Origin: Actinomadura syzygii
Lineage (GTDB): Bacteria > Actinomycetota > Actinomycetes > Streptosporangiales > Streptosporangiaceae
NCBI RefSeq assembly: GCF_008085905.1
Contig: NZ_VSFF01000002.1
Coordinates: 372,001 to 436,000, forward strand
Direction: 5' to 3'
Length of the DNA stretch: 64,000 bases
The notes beneath the pieces were generated by a model. That model was not told the origin of the DNA. It did not search any database and saw only the letters and a program-made list of their open reading frames with translations. Below, piece after piece: positions 48,985 to 57,902 of this stretch; the stretch's first letter is position 1; each line of letters begins with the position of its first letter. Both the position numbers and the translations under genes were made by a program.

Positions 48985-49727
48985 CGTGCCTCCTTGGAAG
49001 TGACGGCTCGGGATGTCGCGACGGCGCGCACGCCGAGCCCGTCGAGCAGGTCGCGCCGCAGCGCGATGAACCGGGGGTCGTCCAGCGACCGGGGCCGGGG
49101 AAGGTCGACGACGTACTCCCGCGCGATCCGGCCGTCCGCGAGCAGCAGCGCGCGGTCGGCGAGCAGGAGCGCCTCCTCGACGTCGTGGGTGACGAGCAGG
49201 ACGGCGGGCCGGTGCTCGGCCCACAGGTCGGCGACGAGCGCCTGGGCGGTGAGCCTGGTCAGCGCGTCCAGCGCGCCGAACGGCTCGTCGAGCAGCAGCA
49301 GGTCGGGCGTCCGGACGAGGGCGCGGGCGAGCGCGACCCGCTGCGACTCGCCGCCCGACAGGGTGAGCGGCCAGGCGTCCGCGTGCGCCGCGAGGCCGAC
49401 CTCGCCGAGCGCGGCCTCGGCGCGTTTGCGCAGGTCCCGGCCTTGCAGTCCGAGGACGACGTTGTTCCACACCCGGCTCCACGGGAGCAGCCGGTGCTCC
49501 TGGTAGACGACGGCGCGCTTGTCCGGGACGTCGATCTCGCCGCCGCCCTCGCCGTCCAGCCCGGCGAGCGCCCGCAGCAGCGTGCTCTTGCCGGAGCCGC
49601 TCGCGCCGAGCAGCGCGACGAACTCGCCGGGCGCGATGTCGAGGTCCACGCCGTCCAGGACGGCCCGCTCCCCGAACACCCGCCGCAACCCGCGAACCCG
49701 CACCTCGTTCCGCACCGCCGTGGTCAT
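48981..49727 (-). CDS. SsuB-like ABC transporter ATP-binding protein
   Basis: A 248-aa ATPase with Walker A GASGSGKST, Q-loop VYQEHRLLPW, signature LSGGESQR, Walker B LLLLDEPFGALD and the H-loop VTHD. The Q-loop wording (EHRLLPW) is typical of the sulfonate/nitrate/taurine family. It powers uptake through the permease encoded just upstream. ATGA overlaps on both sides. Confidence 0.93.
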   Translation of the reverse strand: MTTAVRNEVRVRGLRRVFGERAVLDGVDLDIAPGEFVALLGASGSGKSTLLRALAGLDGEGGGEIDVPDKRAVVYQEHRLLPWSRVWNNVVLGLQGRDLRKRAEAALGEVGLAAHADAWPLTLSGGESQRVALARALVRTPDLLLLDEPFGALDALTRLTAQALVADLWAEHRPAVLLVTHDVEEALLLADRALLLADGRIAREYVVDLPRPRSLDDPRFIALRRDLLDGLGVRAVATSRAVTSKEAR

Positions 49728-50587
49728 CGGGCCACCAGCCCCCGCCGCCAGGCCAGGGCACGGCGTTCGATGAGGCGGACGAGCAGGTCCGTGGACACGC
49801 CGAGCAGGGCGTAGACGACGAGCACCAGGAAGACCGTGTCCATCTGGAGGAACTGGGTGGCCTGGTTGATGACGAAGCCGATCCCGCTCGCGGTCGCCGA
49901 CTGCTCGACGACGACGAGCGTCAGCCACGCGACGCCGAGCGACAGCCGCAGCCCGACGAGGATCTGCGGCAGCGCCCCCGGCAGCACGACCTTGCGCACC
50001 AGCCCGAGCCGCCCGAGGCCGCAGGTGCGCGCGGACTCGACGAGCCGCTCGTCCACGCCCCTGATCCCGTGGAACACGTTGATGTAGAGCGGGAACACGA
50101 CGCCGACCGCGATCAGCCCGACCTTGGACGTCTCGCCGATCCCGAACCAGATGATGAACAGCGGGACGAGCGCCAGGTGCGGCAGCATCCGGACGGCCTG
50201 GACGGGCGCGTCGATGACGTCCTCGCTGATCCGGAACAGCCCGGACAGCAGGCCGAGCACCAGCCCGAGCGGCAGCCCGATCGCGAGCCCCTTCAGCACG
50301 CGCAGCAGCGAGACGCCGAGGTTCTCGAACAGCTCGCCGGACGACGCCATCTCCCAGCCGCGCGCGGCGACGTCGCTGAGCGGCGGCGTCGTGCTGCCGA
50401 GCCAGCCCGCGCGGGCGGCGATCTCCCACAGCGCTAGGACGGCGACCAGCCCGCTGATCTTGCGGGCCCGGCGCAGCGGCCCGAGCGCGGCGGCCAGTAC
50501 GGCGGCCGGGCCGGAACGCGCGGCGGGCGCCGGTTCGGCGAGGTCGGGAAGGGCGGAACGGGGCGGGTCGAGCAGGTCGGCGGACAT
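49724..50587 (-). CDS. SsuC-like ABC transporter permease
   Basis: A 287-aa protein with six membrane segments and the permease EAA-type loop ESARTCGLGRLGLVRKVVLPGALPQI split across the cytoplasmic face. Its sequence is typical of sulfonate/taurine permeases (LPHLALVPLFIIWFGIGE). First gene of the five-gene operon permease-ATPase-flavoprotein-ferredoxin-binding protein. A 23-codon leader ORF ends 204 nt upstream. Confidence 0.92.
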   Translation of the reverse strand: MSADLLDPPRSALPDLAEPAPAARSGPAAVLAAALGPLRRARKISGLVAVLALWEIAARAGWLGSTTPPLSDVAARGWEMASSGELFENLGVSLLRVLKGLAIGLPLGLVLGLLSGLFRISEDVIDAPVQAVRMLPHLALVPLFIIWFGIGETSKVGLIAVGVVFPLYINVFHGIRGVDERLVESARTCGLGRLGLVRKVVLPGALPQILVGLRLSLGVAWLTLVVVEQSATASGIGFVINQATQFLQMDTVFLVLVVYALLGVSTDLLVRLIERRALAWRRGLVAR

Positions 50588-50624
50588 GCGTCACCTCCGG
50601 AGGTGCGAGGGAAGAAGGGCAGGG

Positions 50625-50727
50625 GTCGTCCGGCAAAGGGCGGAAGTCGTCCGGCAGGCGGAGTCGTCCGGCGGGCGGGGGTCGTCCGGCGGGCAGGGAT
50701 CGTCCGGCAGGGCAGGGGTCGTCCGGC
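50625..50727. repeat. Six-copy degenerate direct repeat, core GTCGTCCGGC
   Basis: GTCGTCCGGC (one copy ATCGTCCGGC) starts at 50625, 50646, 50663, 50681, 50699 and 50718, with 7-11 nt G-rich spacers. It lies between the leader ORF and the permease start, in the untranslated leader of the operon. On the transcribed strand the units read GCCGGACGAC and could form alternative hairpins or a protein-binding array. Confidence 0.8.
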
Positions 50728-50791
50728 GCCGATGCCGGTGACAAGGGGGGATGGGCGGCCGGTCAGCGGCCGCGAGCTGCGGAGGTGCGGG

Positions 50792-50863
50792 TCAACAGGA
50801 CGCGCTGCACACGCGAAGCAGGTCGATGTGGCGCCTCGCCACCAGTGCCGCCGTCGCGTTCAT
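50792..50863 (-). CDS. Short sulfur-metabolism leader peptide (23 aa)
   Basis: The ATG at 50863 opens a 23-codon frame that includes ALVARRHIDLLRVCSASC and stops at 50792. It matches the actinobacterial leader-peptide pattern with central RRH(I/V)DL.RV.SA.C, found ahead of cysteine and sulfur-assimilation operons in Streptomyces and relatives. Two Cys codons lie within the last six codons, as expected if stalling at low cysteinyl-tRNA controls the downstream genes. It precedes the SsuC-like gene by about 200 nt on the same strand. The match is by pattern recall, and no strong ribosome site is visible. Confidence 0.72.
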   Translation of the reverse strand: MNATAALVARRHIDLLRVCSASC

Positions 50864-51185
50864 GTGGTCCAGGATGCACACCGGACCGGCCGCTGTGAAG
50901 CCCCCGGAAAAGCCCGCTCGACCTGCGGAGACGTCCTCGGTGGCAGACAAAACATGTAAAACCTACCGATTTACCAGGGAATATGTCCTTTGCGGGCACC
51001 GCACGCGGACGGGTTCGAAGGTTACACAGATCACACTGTCCGGAAACCCTGATGTGGACGTTCTGTAATGCGTCCCGAACGGAGTGTCCGCGTCCTGACC
51101 TGGGCTCGACCTGGGTATGGACGAAGACCGCCAGATTCCATACTATTCCAGTCGGATTTACTTGATATCGAGAAGAGGCACACGG

Positions 51186-52616
51186 ATGGCGGACGGACGC
51201 GGGCCCCAGGGCGGCGGGCTGAGCAGGCGGGAACTGGCCGGGGCCGGGGCGGCGGTCGCGGGCGGGCTCGCCGCGAGCGCGGCGCTGCCCGGCGGGACGG
51301 CCGAGGCGGCGACCAAGACGGCGGAGCGGGAGTTCCGGGCCGCGCCCGGCGGGCGGCGTCCGGCGCGCCCGAACGTCCTGGTCATCCTCGGCGACGACCT
51401 CGGCTGGGCGGACCTCAGCAGCTACGGCTCACCGAACATCCGGACGCCGAACCTGGACCGCCTCGCCCGCCAGGGCCTGCGCTTCACCCAGGCGTACTCC
51501 GCCGCCGCCGTCTGCTCGCCCACCCGTTTCGCGCTCTACACCGGCCGCTACCCGGGACGCCTGCGCGGCGGCCTCGAAGAGCCGATCGCGCGACCGGACG
51601 AGCTCGTGGGCATCCCGCCCGAGCACCCGACGCTCGCGTCCCTGCTCAAGTCCGCCGGCTACGCCACCGCGATGTTCGGCAAGTGGCACTGCGGCTTCCT
51701 GCCCTGGTACAGCCCGATCAAGTCCGGCTGGGACACCTTCTTCGGCAACCTGTCCGGCGCCGTGGACTACTACTCCAAGGTCTCGGGCACCACCGCCGAC
51801 CTCTACGAGGGCGAGGTGCCGGTCGAGTCGCTCGACTACTACACCGACACGATCGCCGACCGGGCCGCCGCGTTCGTCCGGCGCGACCACGGCCGCCCGT
51901 GGCTGCTGAACCTCAACTTCACCGCGCCGCACTGGCCGTGGGAGGCGCCCGGCGACCGGGACGTGAGCGCCCGCATCACCGCGCGGGCCAAGGCGGGCGA
52001 CTCCCGCGCGCTGTGGCACGACGACGGCGGCTCGCTCGACACCTACCGCAAGATGGTCGAGGCCTTGGACGCCGGGATCGGGCGCGTCCTCGCCGCGCTG
52101 CGCGCGAGCGGCCAGGAGAAGAACACGATCGTCCTGTTCAGCAGCGACAACGGCGGCGAGCGCTGGTCGTACCAGTGGCCGCTGTCGGGCGGGAAGGGCG
52201 GGCTGAACGAGGGCGGCATCCGCGTCCCGAACATCCTGCGCTGGCCCGCCGCGATCCGCGGCGGCCAGGTCAGCCACGTGCCCGTCATCACCCACGACTG
52301 GACGGCGACGCTGCTGGAGGCCGTGGGCGTGAAGCCGGGCGCCGCGCATGCGCTCGACGGCCGCAGCCTCCTGCCCTACCTCCTCGACGGCGCCCGCCCG
52401 CCGAAGCACGACCTGTTCTGGCGGACGAGGCAGGAGCGCGCCCTGCGCCGCGGCGACTGGAAGTACCTGCGCACGTCGTCCGGCGAGACGCTCCACAACC
52501 TCGTCGACGACCCGCGCGAGCGCGCCAACCTCGCGGCCCACAACCCCGGCCTGTTCGCCGAGCTGCGCTCGGCCTGGGAGAAGGTCGCCGCCGAACTGCT
52601 GCCCTACCCGTCCTGA
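51186..52616 (+). CDS. Tat-exported arylsulfatase
   Basis: A 476-aa sulfatase. It has a twin-arginine signal (SRRELAGAGAAVAGG, cleavage after TAEAA) and the metal-site NVLVILGDDLGW. The formylglycine motif CSPTR has Cys110 as the residue to be oxidised, followed by FALYTGR. Further down are GKWHCGFLPW and LFSSDNGGE. It hydrolyses sulfate esters outside the membrane, releasing sulfate. The ATG at 51186 starts just ahead of the Tat signal, after GAGAAGAGG. First gene of a rightward operon with a peptide-type ABC transporter, divergent from the SsuABC-like operon. A formylglycine-generating enzyme is needed but is not in the window. Confidence 0.92.
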   Translation: MADGRGPQGGGLSRRELAGAGAAVAGGLAASAALPGGTAEAATKTAEREFRAAPGGRRPARPNVLVILGDDLGWADLSSYGSPNIRTPNLDRLARQGLRFTQAYSAAAVCSPTRFALYTGRYPGRLRGGLEEPIARPDELVGIPPEHPTLASLLKSAGYATAMFGKWHCGFLPWYSPIKSGWDTFFGNLSGAVDYYSKVSGTTADLYEGEVPVESLDYYTDTIADRAAAFVRRDHGRPWLLNLNFTAPHWPWEAPGDRDVSARITARAKAGDSRALWHDDGGSLDTYRKMVEALDAGIGRVLAALRASGQEKNTIVLFSSDNGGERWSYQWPLSGGKGGLNEGGIRVPNILRWPAAIRGGQVSHVPVITHDWTATLLEAVGVKPGAAHALDGRSLLPYLLDGARPPKHDLFWRTRQERALRRGDWKYLRTSSGETLHNLVDDPRERANLAAHNPGLFAELRSAWEKVAAELLPYPS

Positions 52617-52662
52617 CCCGTCCTGACCGTCCAGAAACAAGACCGGAGAAGAGGCTCCCCCC

Positions 52663-54366
52663 ATGGTGAAGAGAACGGTCGTCCTGCTCGGCGCCGCGTC
52701 GCTCGCGATCGCGACGGGCGCGGCGGCGTGCGGCGGCGGATCGGACGGCGGCGGAACGTCCGCGTTCGACCCCGGGACGTGCCAGGGCGGGACGCTCACC
52801 GTCCTCAACCAGGGCGGCCTGGACGAGTTCGACCCCGCCCGCCTCTACACGTCGGGCGGCGGCGCGCTGCCGACCCTCGTCTACCGGACGCTGACCACCC
52901 GCCAGCGCGTCGCGGGCGAGGCGGGGACGAAGCCCGTCCCCGACCTCGCCACCGACCTCGGCACGCCCAGCGACAACGCCAAGACCTGGAAGTTCACGCT
53001 CAAGGACGGCCTGCGGTTCGACGACGGCACGCCCATCACGTCCGCCGACGTCAAGTACGGCATCGAGCGCTCGTTCTCGCCCGACCTGCCCGGCGGCGCC
53101 CCCTACCTGCACGACTGGCTGGTCGGCGGCGGCTCCTACAAGGGCCCGTACAACGGCGGCGGCGACCTGAAGTCGATCGAGACGCCCGACCCGAAGACGA
53201 TCGTGTTCAAACTGCGGCAGCCGCACGGCGACTTCTCCTACCTGGCGACCGCGACCCAGTTCGCCCCGGTGCCGAAGGCCAAGGACACCGGCACCAAGTA
53301 CAAGAACGCGCCCGTCTCCAGCGGCCCGTACAGGGTGGACAAGTACGAGCCGGGCCGGAAGCTGATCCTCACCCGCAACCCGAACTGGTCGCGGACGCTG
53401 GACAACCAGCGCCTCGCCTGCCCAGACCGCATCGAGGTCACCTCGGGCCTCGACAAGACGGTCATCAACCAGCGGCTGGTGAGCGGCGCGGGCGCGGACG
53501 CCAAGGCGATCACCACGGACGCGACCGTCGGCCCCGAGCAGCTCGCGCAGCTCGGCAGCGACCCGAACCTCGCGAAGCGCGTGGCGCGCGGCGTCTTCGG
53601 CGAGACGAAGTACCTCGCCTTCGACGCGACGAAGAAGCCGTTCGACGACCCGCGCGTGCGGCAGGCGTTCGCGTACGCGATCAACCGGCAGTCGGTCGTC
53701 AACGCGGTCGGCGGCAGCGCGCTCGCCACCCCCGCGACGACGTTCCTGCCCGAGGGCAAGGCGTTCGGCCAGCAGCCGTACGACCATTTCCCGGCGGGTC
53801 AGACGGGGAATCCGGGCAAGGCGAAGGAGCTGCTCGCGCAGGCCGGGCACGCGAACGGCCTGACGGTCGAGCTGGCCTTCCCGAACTCCGACGCCGAGGG
53901 CTACGGCCCGAAGGTCGCGGCGGCGGTACAGGACGCGCTCAAGCAGGCGGGCGTCACCGTCAAGCAGAAGCCGCTCGGCGAGGAGGACTACCGCACGGTC
54001 ATCGGCAAGCCCGCGACCCAGCCGCCGCTCACCCTCCAGTCGTGGGGCGCGGACTGGCCGGCGGGAGGCCCGTTCCTCATCCCGATCTTCGACGGCCGGC
54101 AGATCCTGCGCGACGGCGGCAACTTCAACCTCGCGCAGCTCGACGACCCGGCCGTCAACAAGGAGATCGACGCGATCAGCGAGCTGACCGACCCGGCCGC
54201 CGCCGCGCCGCGGTGGGGCGCGCTGGACGCCGAGATCGGGAAGAAGGCGCTGATCGTCCCGCTGTACCACCCGAAGGCCGTCGCGCTGTACGGCAAGGAC
54301 GTCAAGAACGCCTACGTCGACCAATGGCGCGGCTGGTACGACGTGGCCGCGGTCTCGGTGAAGTGA
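52663..54366 (+). CDS. Oligopeptide/dipeptide-type ABC transporter substrate-binding lipoprotein
   Basis: A 567-aa family 5 solute-binding protein. It has a lipoprotein signal peptide ending AIATGAAAC and a mature domain with GGTLTVLNQGGLDEFDPA, the WKFTLKDGLRFDDGTPITSADV stretch in two parts, SSGPYRVDKYEPG and RQAFAYAINRQ. It captures peptides, opines or similar ligands for the DppBCDF-like proteins that follow. Located 46 nt after the sulfatase, so ligand and sulfatase product may be linked, for example a sulfated or organosulfur compound. The ligand cannot be read. Confidence 0.92.
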   Translation: MVKRTVVLLGAASLAIATGAAACGGGSDGGGTSAFDPGTCQGGTLTVLNQGGLDEFDPARLYTSGGGALPTLVYRTLTTRQRVAGEAGTKPVPDLATDLGTPSDNAKTWKFTLKDGLRFDDGTPITSADVKYGIERSFSPDLPGGAPYLHDWLVGGGSYKGPYNGGGDLKSIETPDPKTIVFKLRQPHGDFSYLATATQFAPVPKAKDTGTKYKNAPVSSGPYRVDKYEPGRKLILTRNPNWSRTLDNQRLACPDRIEVTSGLDKTVINQRLVSGAGADAKAITTDATVGPEQLAQLGSDPNLAKRVARGVFGETKYLAFDATKKPFDDPRVRQAFAYAINRQSVVNAVGGSALATPATTFLPEGKAFGQQPYDHFPAGQTGNPGKAKELLAQAGHANGLTVELAFPNSDAEGYGPKVAAAVQDALKQAGVTVKQKPLGEEDYRTVIGKPATQPPLTLQSWGADWPAGGPFLIPIFDGRQILRDGGNFNLAQLDDPAVNKEIDAISELTDPAAAAPRWGALDAEIGKKALIVPLYHPKAVALYGKDVKNAYVDQWRGWYDVAAVSVK

Positions 54367-54376
54367 CCCTCCGGCC

Positions 54377-55330
54377 GTGACGGTGCTGGAGACGGACGTC
54401 GCCCCCGGGGCGGAGCCGGTTCGGGACGCTCCGCCCCGGGGACGGCAGGTGTGGCGGCGGTTGCGCGCGGACCGTCCCGCGATGGCCGGGCTCGCGACCG
54501 TCGTGCTGATGGTCGCGGTCGCGCTCGCCGCGCCGCTGCTGTGCGCGATCGAAGGGCAGGACCCGACGACGTTCCACAGCGACCTGCTCGACTCGGCGCG
54601 CGGCGGCGTGCCGCACGGCTCGTTCGGCGGTGTCAGCGCGGACCACTGGCTCGGCGTCGAACCCGCCACCGGCCGGGACGTGTTCGCGCGCGTCGTGCAC
54701 GGCGCCCGCGTCTCGCTCGGCGTCGCGCTGGGCGCGACCGTGCTGGAGCTGCTGGTCGGCATCGCGGTCGGGCTCGGCGCCGGGTTCGGCGGACGCCGGG
54801 CCGACGCCGTCCTCAGCCGGTTGATCGAGCTGTCGCTGGCGTTCCCGTCGTTCCTGCTGGCGCTGGCGCTGATGGCGATCGTCCCGCAGTCGATGCCGCG
54901 GCCGCTCCTGCTCGCCTGCGTCATCACGGCCGTGAGCTGGGGGAACGTCGCCCGCGTCACGCGCAGCCAGGCATTGTCGCTGCGCCGCCGCGACTACGTG
55001 GACGCTGCCCGGATGAGCGGCGCGCGGCCGAGCCGGATCGCCGTCCGGGAGGTGCTGCCGGGGCTGACCGCGCCGCTGCTGGTGCTCGCCGCGCTCAAGG
55101 TGCCGCTCAACATGGTCAGCGAGGCGGGGCTGTCGTTCCTCGGCGCGGGCGTGCGGCCGCCGACGCCGTCCTGGGGGCAGATGCTGTCCACCGCGACGAC
55201 CTGGTTCAGGGCCGACCCGACGTATGTGATCGTCCCGGGCGGGCTGCTGTTCCTGACGCTGCTGGCCTGCACCGTCCTCGCCGAAGGGGTGCGCCGGGCG
55301 ATGGACCCGCGGTGGGGCGGCCGGTCATGA
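54377..55330 (+). CDS. DppC-like ABC transporter permease
   Basis: A 317-aa permease with about six membrane segments and the N-terminal extension typical of DppC/OppC. Key stretches are HWLGVEPATGRDVFARVVHGARVSL in pieces (family motif LGTD..GRDVLSR-like), the EAA loop DAARMSGARPSRIAVREVLPG and the C-terminal GLSFLGAGV. The GTG start is 10 nt after the binding-protein stop. The 3' end overlaps the next permease gene (ATGA). Confidence 0.92.
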   Translation: MTVLETDVAPGAEPVRDAPPRGRQVWRRLRADRPAMAGLATVVLMVAVALAAPLLCAIEGQDPTTFHSDLLDSARGGVPHGSFGGVSADHWLGVEPATGRDVFARVVHGARVSLGVALGATVLELLVGIAVGLGAGFGGRRADAVLSRLIELSLAFPSFLLALALMAIVPQSMPRPLLLACVITAVSWGNVARVTRSQALSLRRRDYVDAARMSGARPSRIAVREVLPGLTAPLLVLAALKVPLNMVSEAGLSFLGAGVRPPTPSWGQMLSTATTWFRADPTYVIVPGGLLFLTLLACTVLAEGVRRAMDPRWGGRS

Positions 55331-56316
55331 TCTGGTTCCTGCTGCGCCGGGTGGGCGCCGCCGTCGTCGTCCTGCTCGCGCTCTCCGCGATCGTGTACGC
55401 GCTGTTCTACCTGACGCCCGGCGACCCGGCCGTGCTCGCCTGCGGACGCGGCTGCAACGCCGAGCGCCTCGCCCAGACCCAGCAGAAACTCGGCCTGGAC
55501 GACCCCATCTACGTCCAGTACTGGCATTTCCTCGAAGGTCTCGTCGTGGGCCGCGACTATTCGGCGGGCCCGGACGTCGACCACTGCGCCGCGCCGTGCC
55601 TCGGATACTCCTTCCAGACCGACCAGCCCGTCACCGCGATGCTGATGGAACGGCTGCCCGTGTCGGCGTCCCTCGCGTTCGGCGCGGAGGCGATGGCGCT
55701 GCTGCTCGGCGTCTCGGCGGGGCTGCTGTCCGCGCTGCGCCGGGGACGTCCCGCCGAACGGATCCTGACCGCCGTGACCCTGCTCGGATACTCGACGCCC
55801 GTCTTCCTCATCGGGCTCGTCCTGCTGCTGGTGTTCTGCGCCTATCTGCAATGGCTGCCGTTCCCGGCGTACGTGTCGCTGACGCGGAACCCGGGGGAGT
55901 GGGCGCGGAACCTCGTCCTGCCGTGGCTCGCGCTCGCCCTCATCCAGGCGGCGGTCTACGCGCGCATCACCCGCGCGGGCGCGCTGGAGACGCTCGTCGA
56001 GGACCACGTCCGCACCTTCCGCGCCTACGGGCTGCGGGAGCGCCAGGTGATCGGGCGGCACGCGCTGCGCGGCGCGCTGGCCCCGCTCGTCACCCTCACC
56101 GCCGTGGAGGTCGCGCAGGTCATGACGGCCGCCGTGCTCACCGAGACGATGTTCGGGCTGCCCGGCGTCGGCAAGCTCACCGTCGAGTCGGTCAACTCGG
56201 TCGACCTGCCGGTCGTGGTCGGGGTGACCGTGCTCGCGGGGACGGTCGTCGTCCTCGCCAACACCGTCGCCGACCTGCTGCACGCGGCGGCCGACCCGCG
56301 GGCGAGGCCCGCGTGA
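55327..56316 (+). CDS. DppB-like ABC transporter permease
   Basis: A 329-aa permease: the first helix WFLLRRVGAAVVVLLALSAIVYALFYLTPGDP carries the DppB/OppB signature, and the EAA loop is RTFRAYGLRERQVIGRHALRGAL. The C-terminal TMFGLPGVGKLTVESV is also typical. It pairs with the preceding DppC-like protein to form the channel. ATGA and GTGA overlaps with its neighbours show tight coupling. Confidence 0.92.
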   Translation: MIWFLLRRVGAAVVVLLALSAIVYALFYLTPGDPAVLACGRGCNAERLAQTQQKLGLDDPIYVQYWHFLEGLVVGRDYSAGPDVDHCAAPCLGYSFQTDQPVTAMLMERLPVSASLAFGAEAMALLLGVSAGLLSALRRGRPAERILTAVTLLGYSTPVFLIGLVLLLVFCAYLQWLPFPAYVSLTRNPGEWARNLVLPWLALALIQAAVYARITRAGALETLVEDHVRTFRAYGLRERQVIGRHALRGALAPLVTLTAVEVAQVMTAAVLTETMFGLPGVGKLTVESVNSVDLPVVVGVTVLAGTVVVLANTVADLLHAAADPRARPA

Positions 56317-57902
56317 GCGCCGTCCTGCGGGTGCGCGACCTGCGCGTGTCCTACGGCGGGTTCGAGGCCGTCAAGGGCGTCTCGTTCGACCTCGCGCCGG
56401 GCCGCGCCCTCGGCGTCGTCGGCGAGTCGGGCTCCGGCAAGAGCACCCTCGCCGCGTCGCTGCTCCGGCTGACCGAGGGCGCGGACGTCACCGGCGAGAT
56501 CACCGTCGCCGGGACGGACGTCCGCACCGCCCCCGAGCCGGAGCTGCGGCGGCTGCGCGGCGGCCGGATCGCGATGGTCTTCCAGGACCCGCTTTCGTCC
56601 CTCGACCCGTACCTGCGCGTCGGCGACCAGATCGCGGAGGTCTACCGCGTGCACACGGGCGCGTCCCGCAAGGCGGCGCGGGCCAAGGCGGTCGAGGTGC
56701 TCGACCGGGTCGGCGTCCCGGACGCCGAGCGCCGCGCCCGCGCCCACCCGCACGAGTTCTCCGGCGGCATGCGGCAGCGCGCGCTGATCGCGATGGCGCT
56801 CGCGCTGGAACCGCGCGTCCTCGTCGCGGACGAGCCCACGACCGCGCTCGACGTGACCGTCCAGGCGCAGATCCTCGCCCTGCTGACCGACCTGCGCGCC
56901 GAGACCGGGATGGCGCTGCTGCTGGTCAGCCACGACTTCGGGGTGATCGCCGGAAGCGCCGACGAGGTGCTGGTGCTGCACGGGGGCGAGGCGGTCGAGC
57001 ACGGCCCGGTGAGCGAGGTGCTCCGCGAGCCGAAGGCCTCCTACACGCGCGAGCTGCTGGCGGCGGTGCCGAGGATCGACTCGCCGCGCCCGGCGCGTCC
57101 GGCCCGGCGCGGCGAACCGCTGCTGCGCGTGACGGACCTGCGGCGCGACTTCGTGTCCGGGCCGCCGCTGCGCCGCCGGACGATCCCGGCCGTGGACGGC
57201 GTCACGTTCGACGTCCGGCGCGGCGAGACCCTGGGCGTCGTGGGCGAGTCGGGCTCGGGCAAGAGCACCCTGGCGCGGCTGGTCGTGCGGCTGCTGGAAC
57301 CGACGTCCGGCAAGATCGAGTTCGACGGGCACGACCTGTCCGGCATGCCGGAGCGGCGGCTGCGGCGGCTGCGCCGCGACCTCCAGATGGTCTTCCAGGA
57401 CCCGGGGTCGTCGCTGAACCCGCGCCGCCCGGTGGGGGAGAGCGTCGCCGACCCGCTGCGCGTCCAGGGCGAGCCCGCCCCGGCGAAGGCCGCCCGCGCG
57501 CTGCTCGCCCGCGTCGGGCTGGACCCGGCGCGCTACGACGACCACCCGCACGAGTTCTCCGGCGGGCAGCGGCAGCGGATCGGGATCGCCCGCGCGCTGG
57601 CGCTGCGCCCGCGCCTGCTGGTCTGCGACGAGCCGGTCACGGCCCTCGACGTCTCGACGCAGGCCGCGATCCTGACGCTGCTCGCCGACCTCCAGGACGA
57701 GCTCGACCTGACGCTGATCTTCGTCTCGCACGACCTGGCCGTCGTCCGCCAGGTCAGCGACCGGGTCGCGGTCATGCGGGACGGCCGGATCGTCGAGCTG
57801 GCCGACACGGACACGGTCTTCGACTCCCCGGCGCACGCCTACACGCGGAGCCTGCTGAAGGCCGTGCCCGTGCTGGACCCGGCGGCCGTTCGCGGCCCCT
57901 AG
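56313..57902 (+). CDS. Fused DppD-DppF-type double ATPase of the peptide ABC transporter
   Basis: A 529-aa protein containing two complete ATPase domains. Domain 1 (about 4-255) has Walker A GESGSGKST near 37, FQDPLSSLDPY, FSGGMRQR and VADEPTTALD. Domain 2 (about 270-520) has GESGSGKST near 310, FQDPGSSLNPR, FSGGQRQR and VCDEPVTALD. Both keep the H-loop SHD. Fusion replaces the usual two separate genes and fixes a heterodimeric motor. The stop codon shares the palindrome CTAG with the stop of the convergent carbonic anhydrase gene. Confidence 0.94.
   Translation: MSAVLRVRDLRVSYGGFEAVKGVSFDLAPGRALGVVGESGSGKSTLAASLLRLTEGADVTGEITVAGTDVRTAPEPELRRLRGGRIAMVFQDPLSSLDPYLRVGDQIAEVYRVHTGASRKAARAKAVEVLDRVGVPDAERRARAHPHEFSGGMRQRALIAMALALEPRVLVADEPTTALDVTVQAQILALLTDLRAETGMALLLVSHDFGVIAGSADEVLVLHGGEAVEHGPVSEVLREPKASYTRELLAAVPRIDSPRPARPARRGEPLLRVTDLRRDFVSGPPLRRRTIPAVDGVTFDVRRGETLGVVGESGSGKSTLARLVVRLLEPTSGKIEFDGHDLSGMPERRLRRLRRDLQMVFQDPGSSLNPRRPVGESVADPLRVQGEPAPAKAARALLARVGLDPARYDDHPHEFSGGQRQRIGIARALALRPRLLVCDEPVTALDVSTQAAILTLLADLQDELDLTLIFVSHDLAVVRQVSDRVAVMRDGRIVELADTDTVFDSPAHAYTRSLLKAVPVLDPAAVRGP

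Larger units (their letters stand above)
50588..51185. promoter_or_regulatory. 598-bp divergent regulatory region between the two sulfur-related operons
   Basis: No ordinary gene is seen here. The region holds a degenerate GC-rich repeat block (50625-50727), a sulfur-type leader ORF on the minus strand (50792-50863) and an AT-rich core around 50948-50990 that contains CCTACCGATT (50962). A second AT-rich tract before the sulfatase lies near 51130-51175. The layout, with a long leader ahead of the first minus-strand gene, suggests attenuation. Confidence 0.6.

Noticed and set aside
50625..50727. CRISPR array
   Set aside because: Repeats are 10 bp with 7-11 nt degenerate spacers and there are no cas genes.
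50763..50999. 78-codon minus-strand frame overlapping the leader region
   Set aside because: A different frame from the leader peptide, no family resemblance, and it crosses the AT-rich promoter core.
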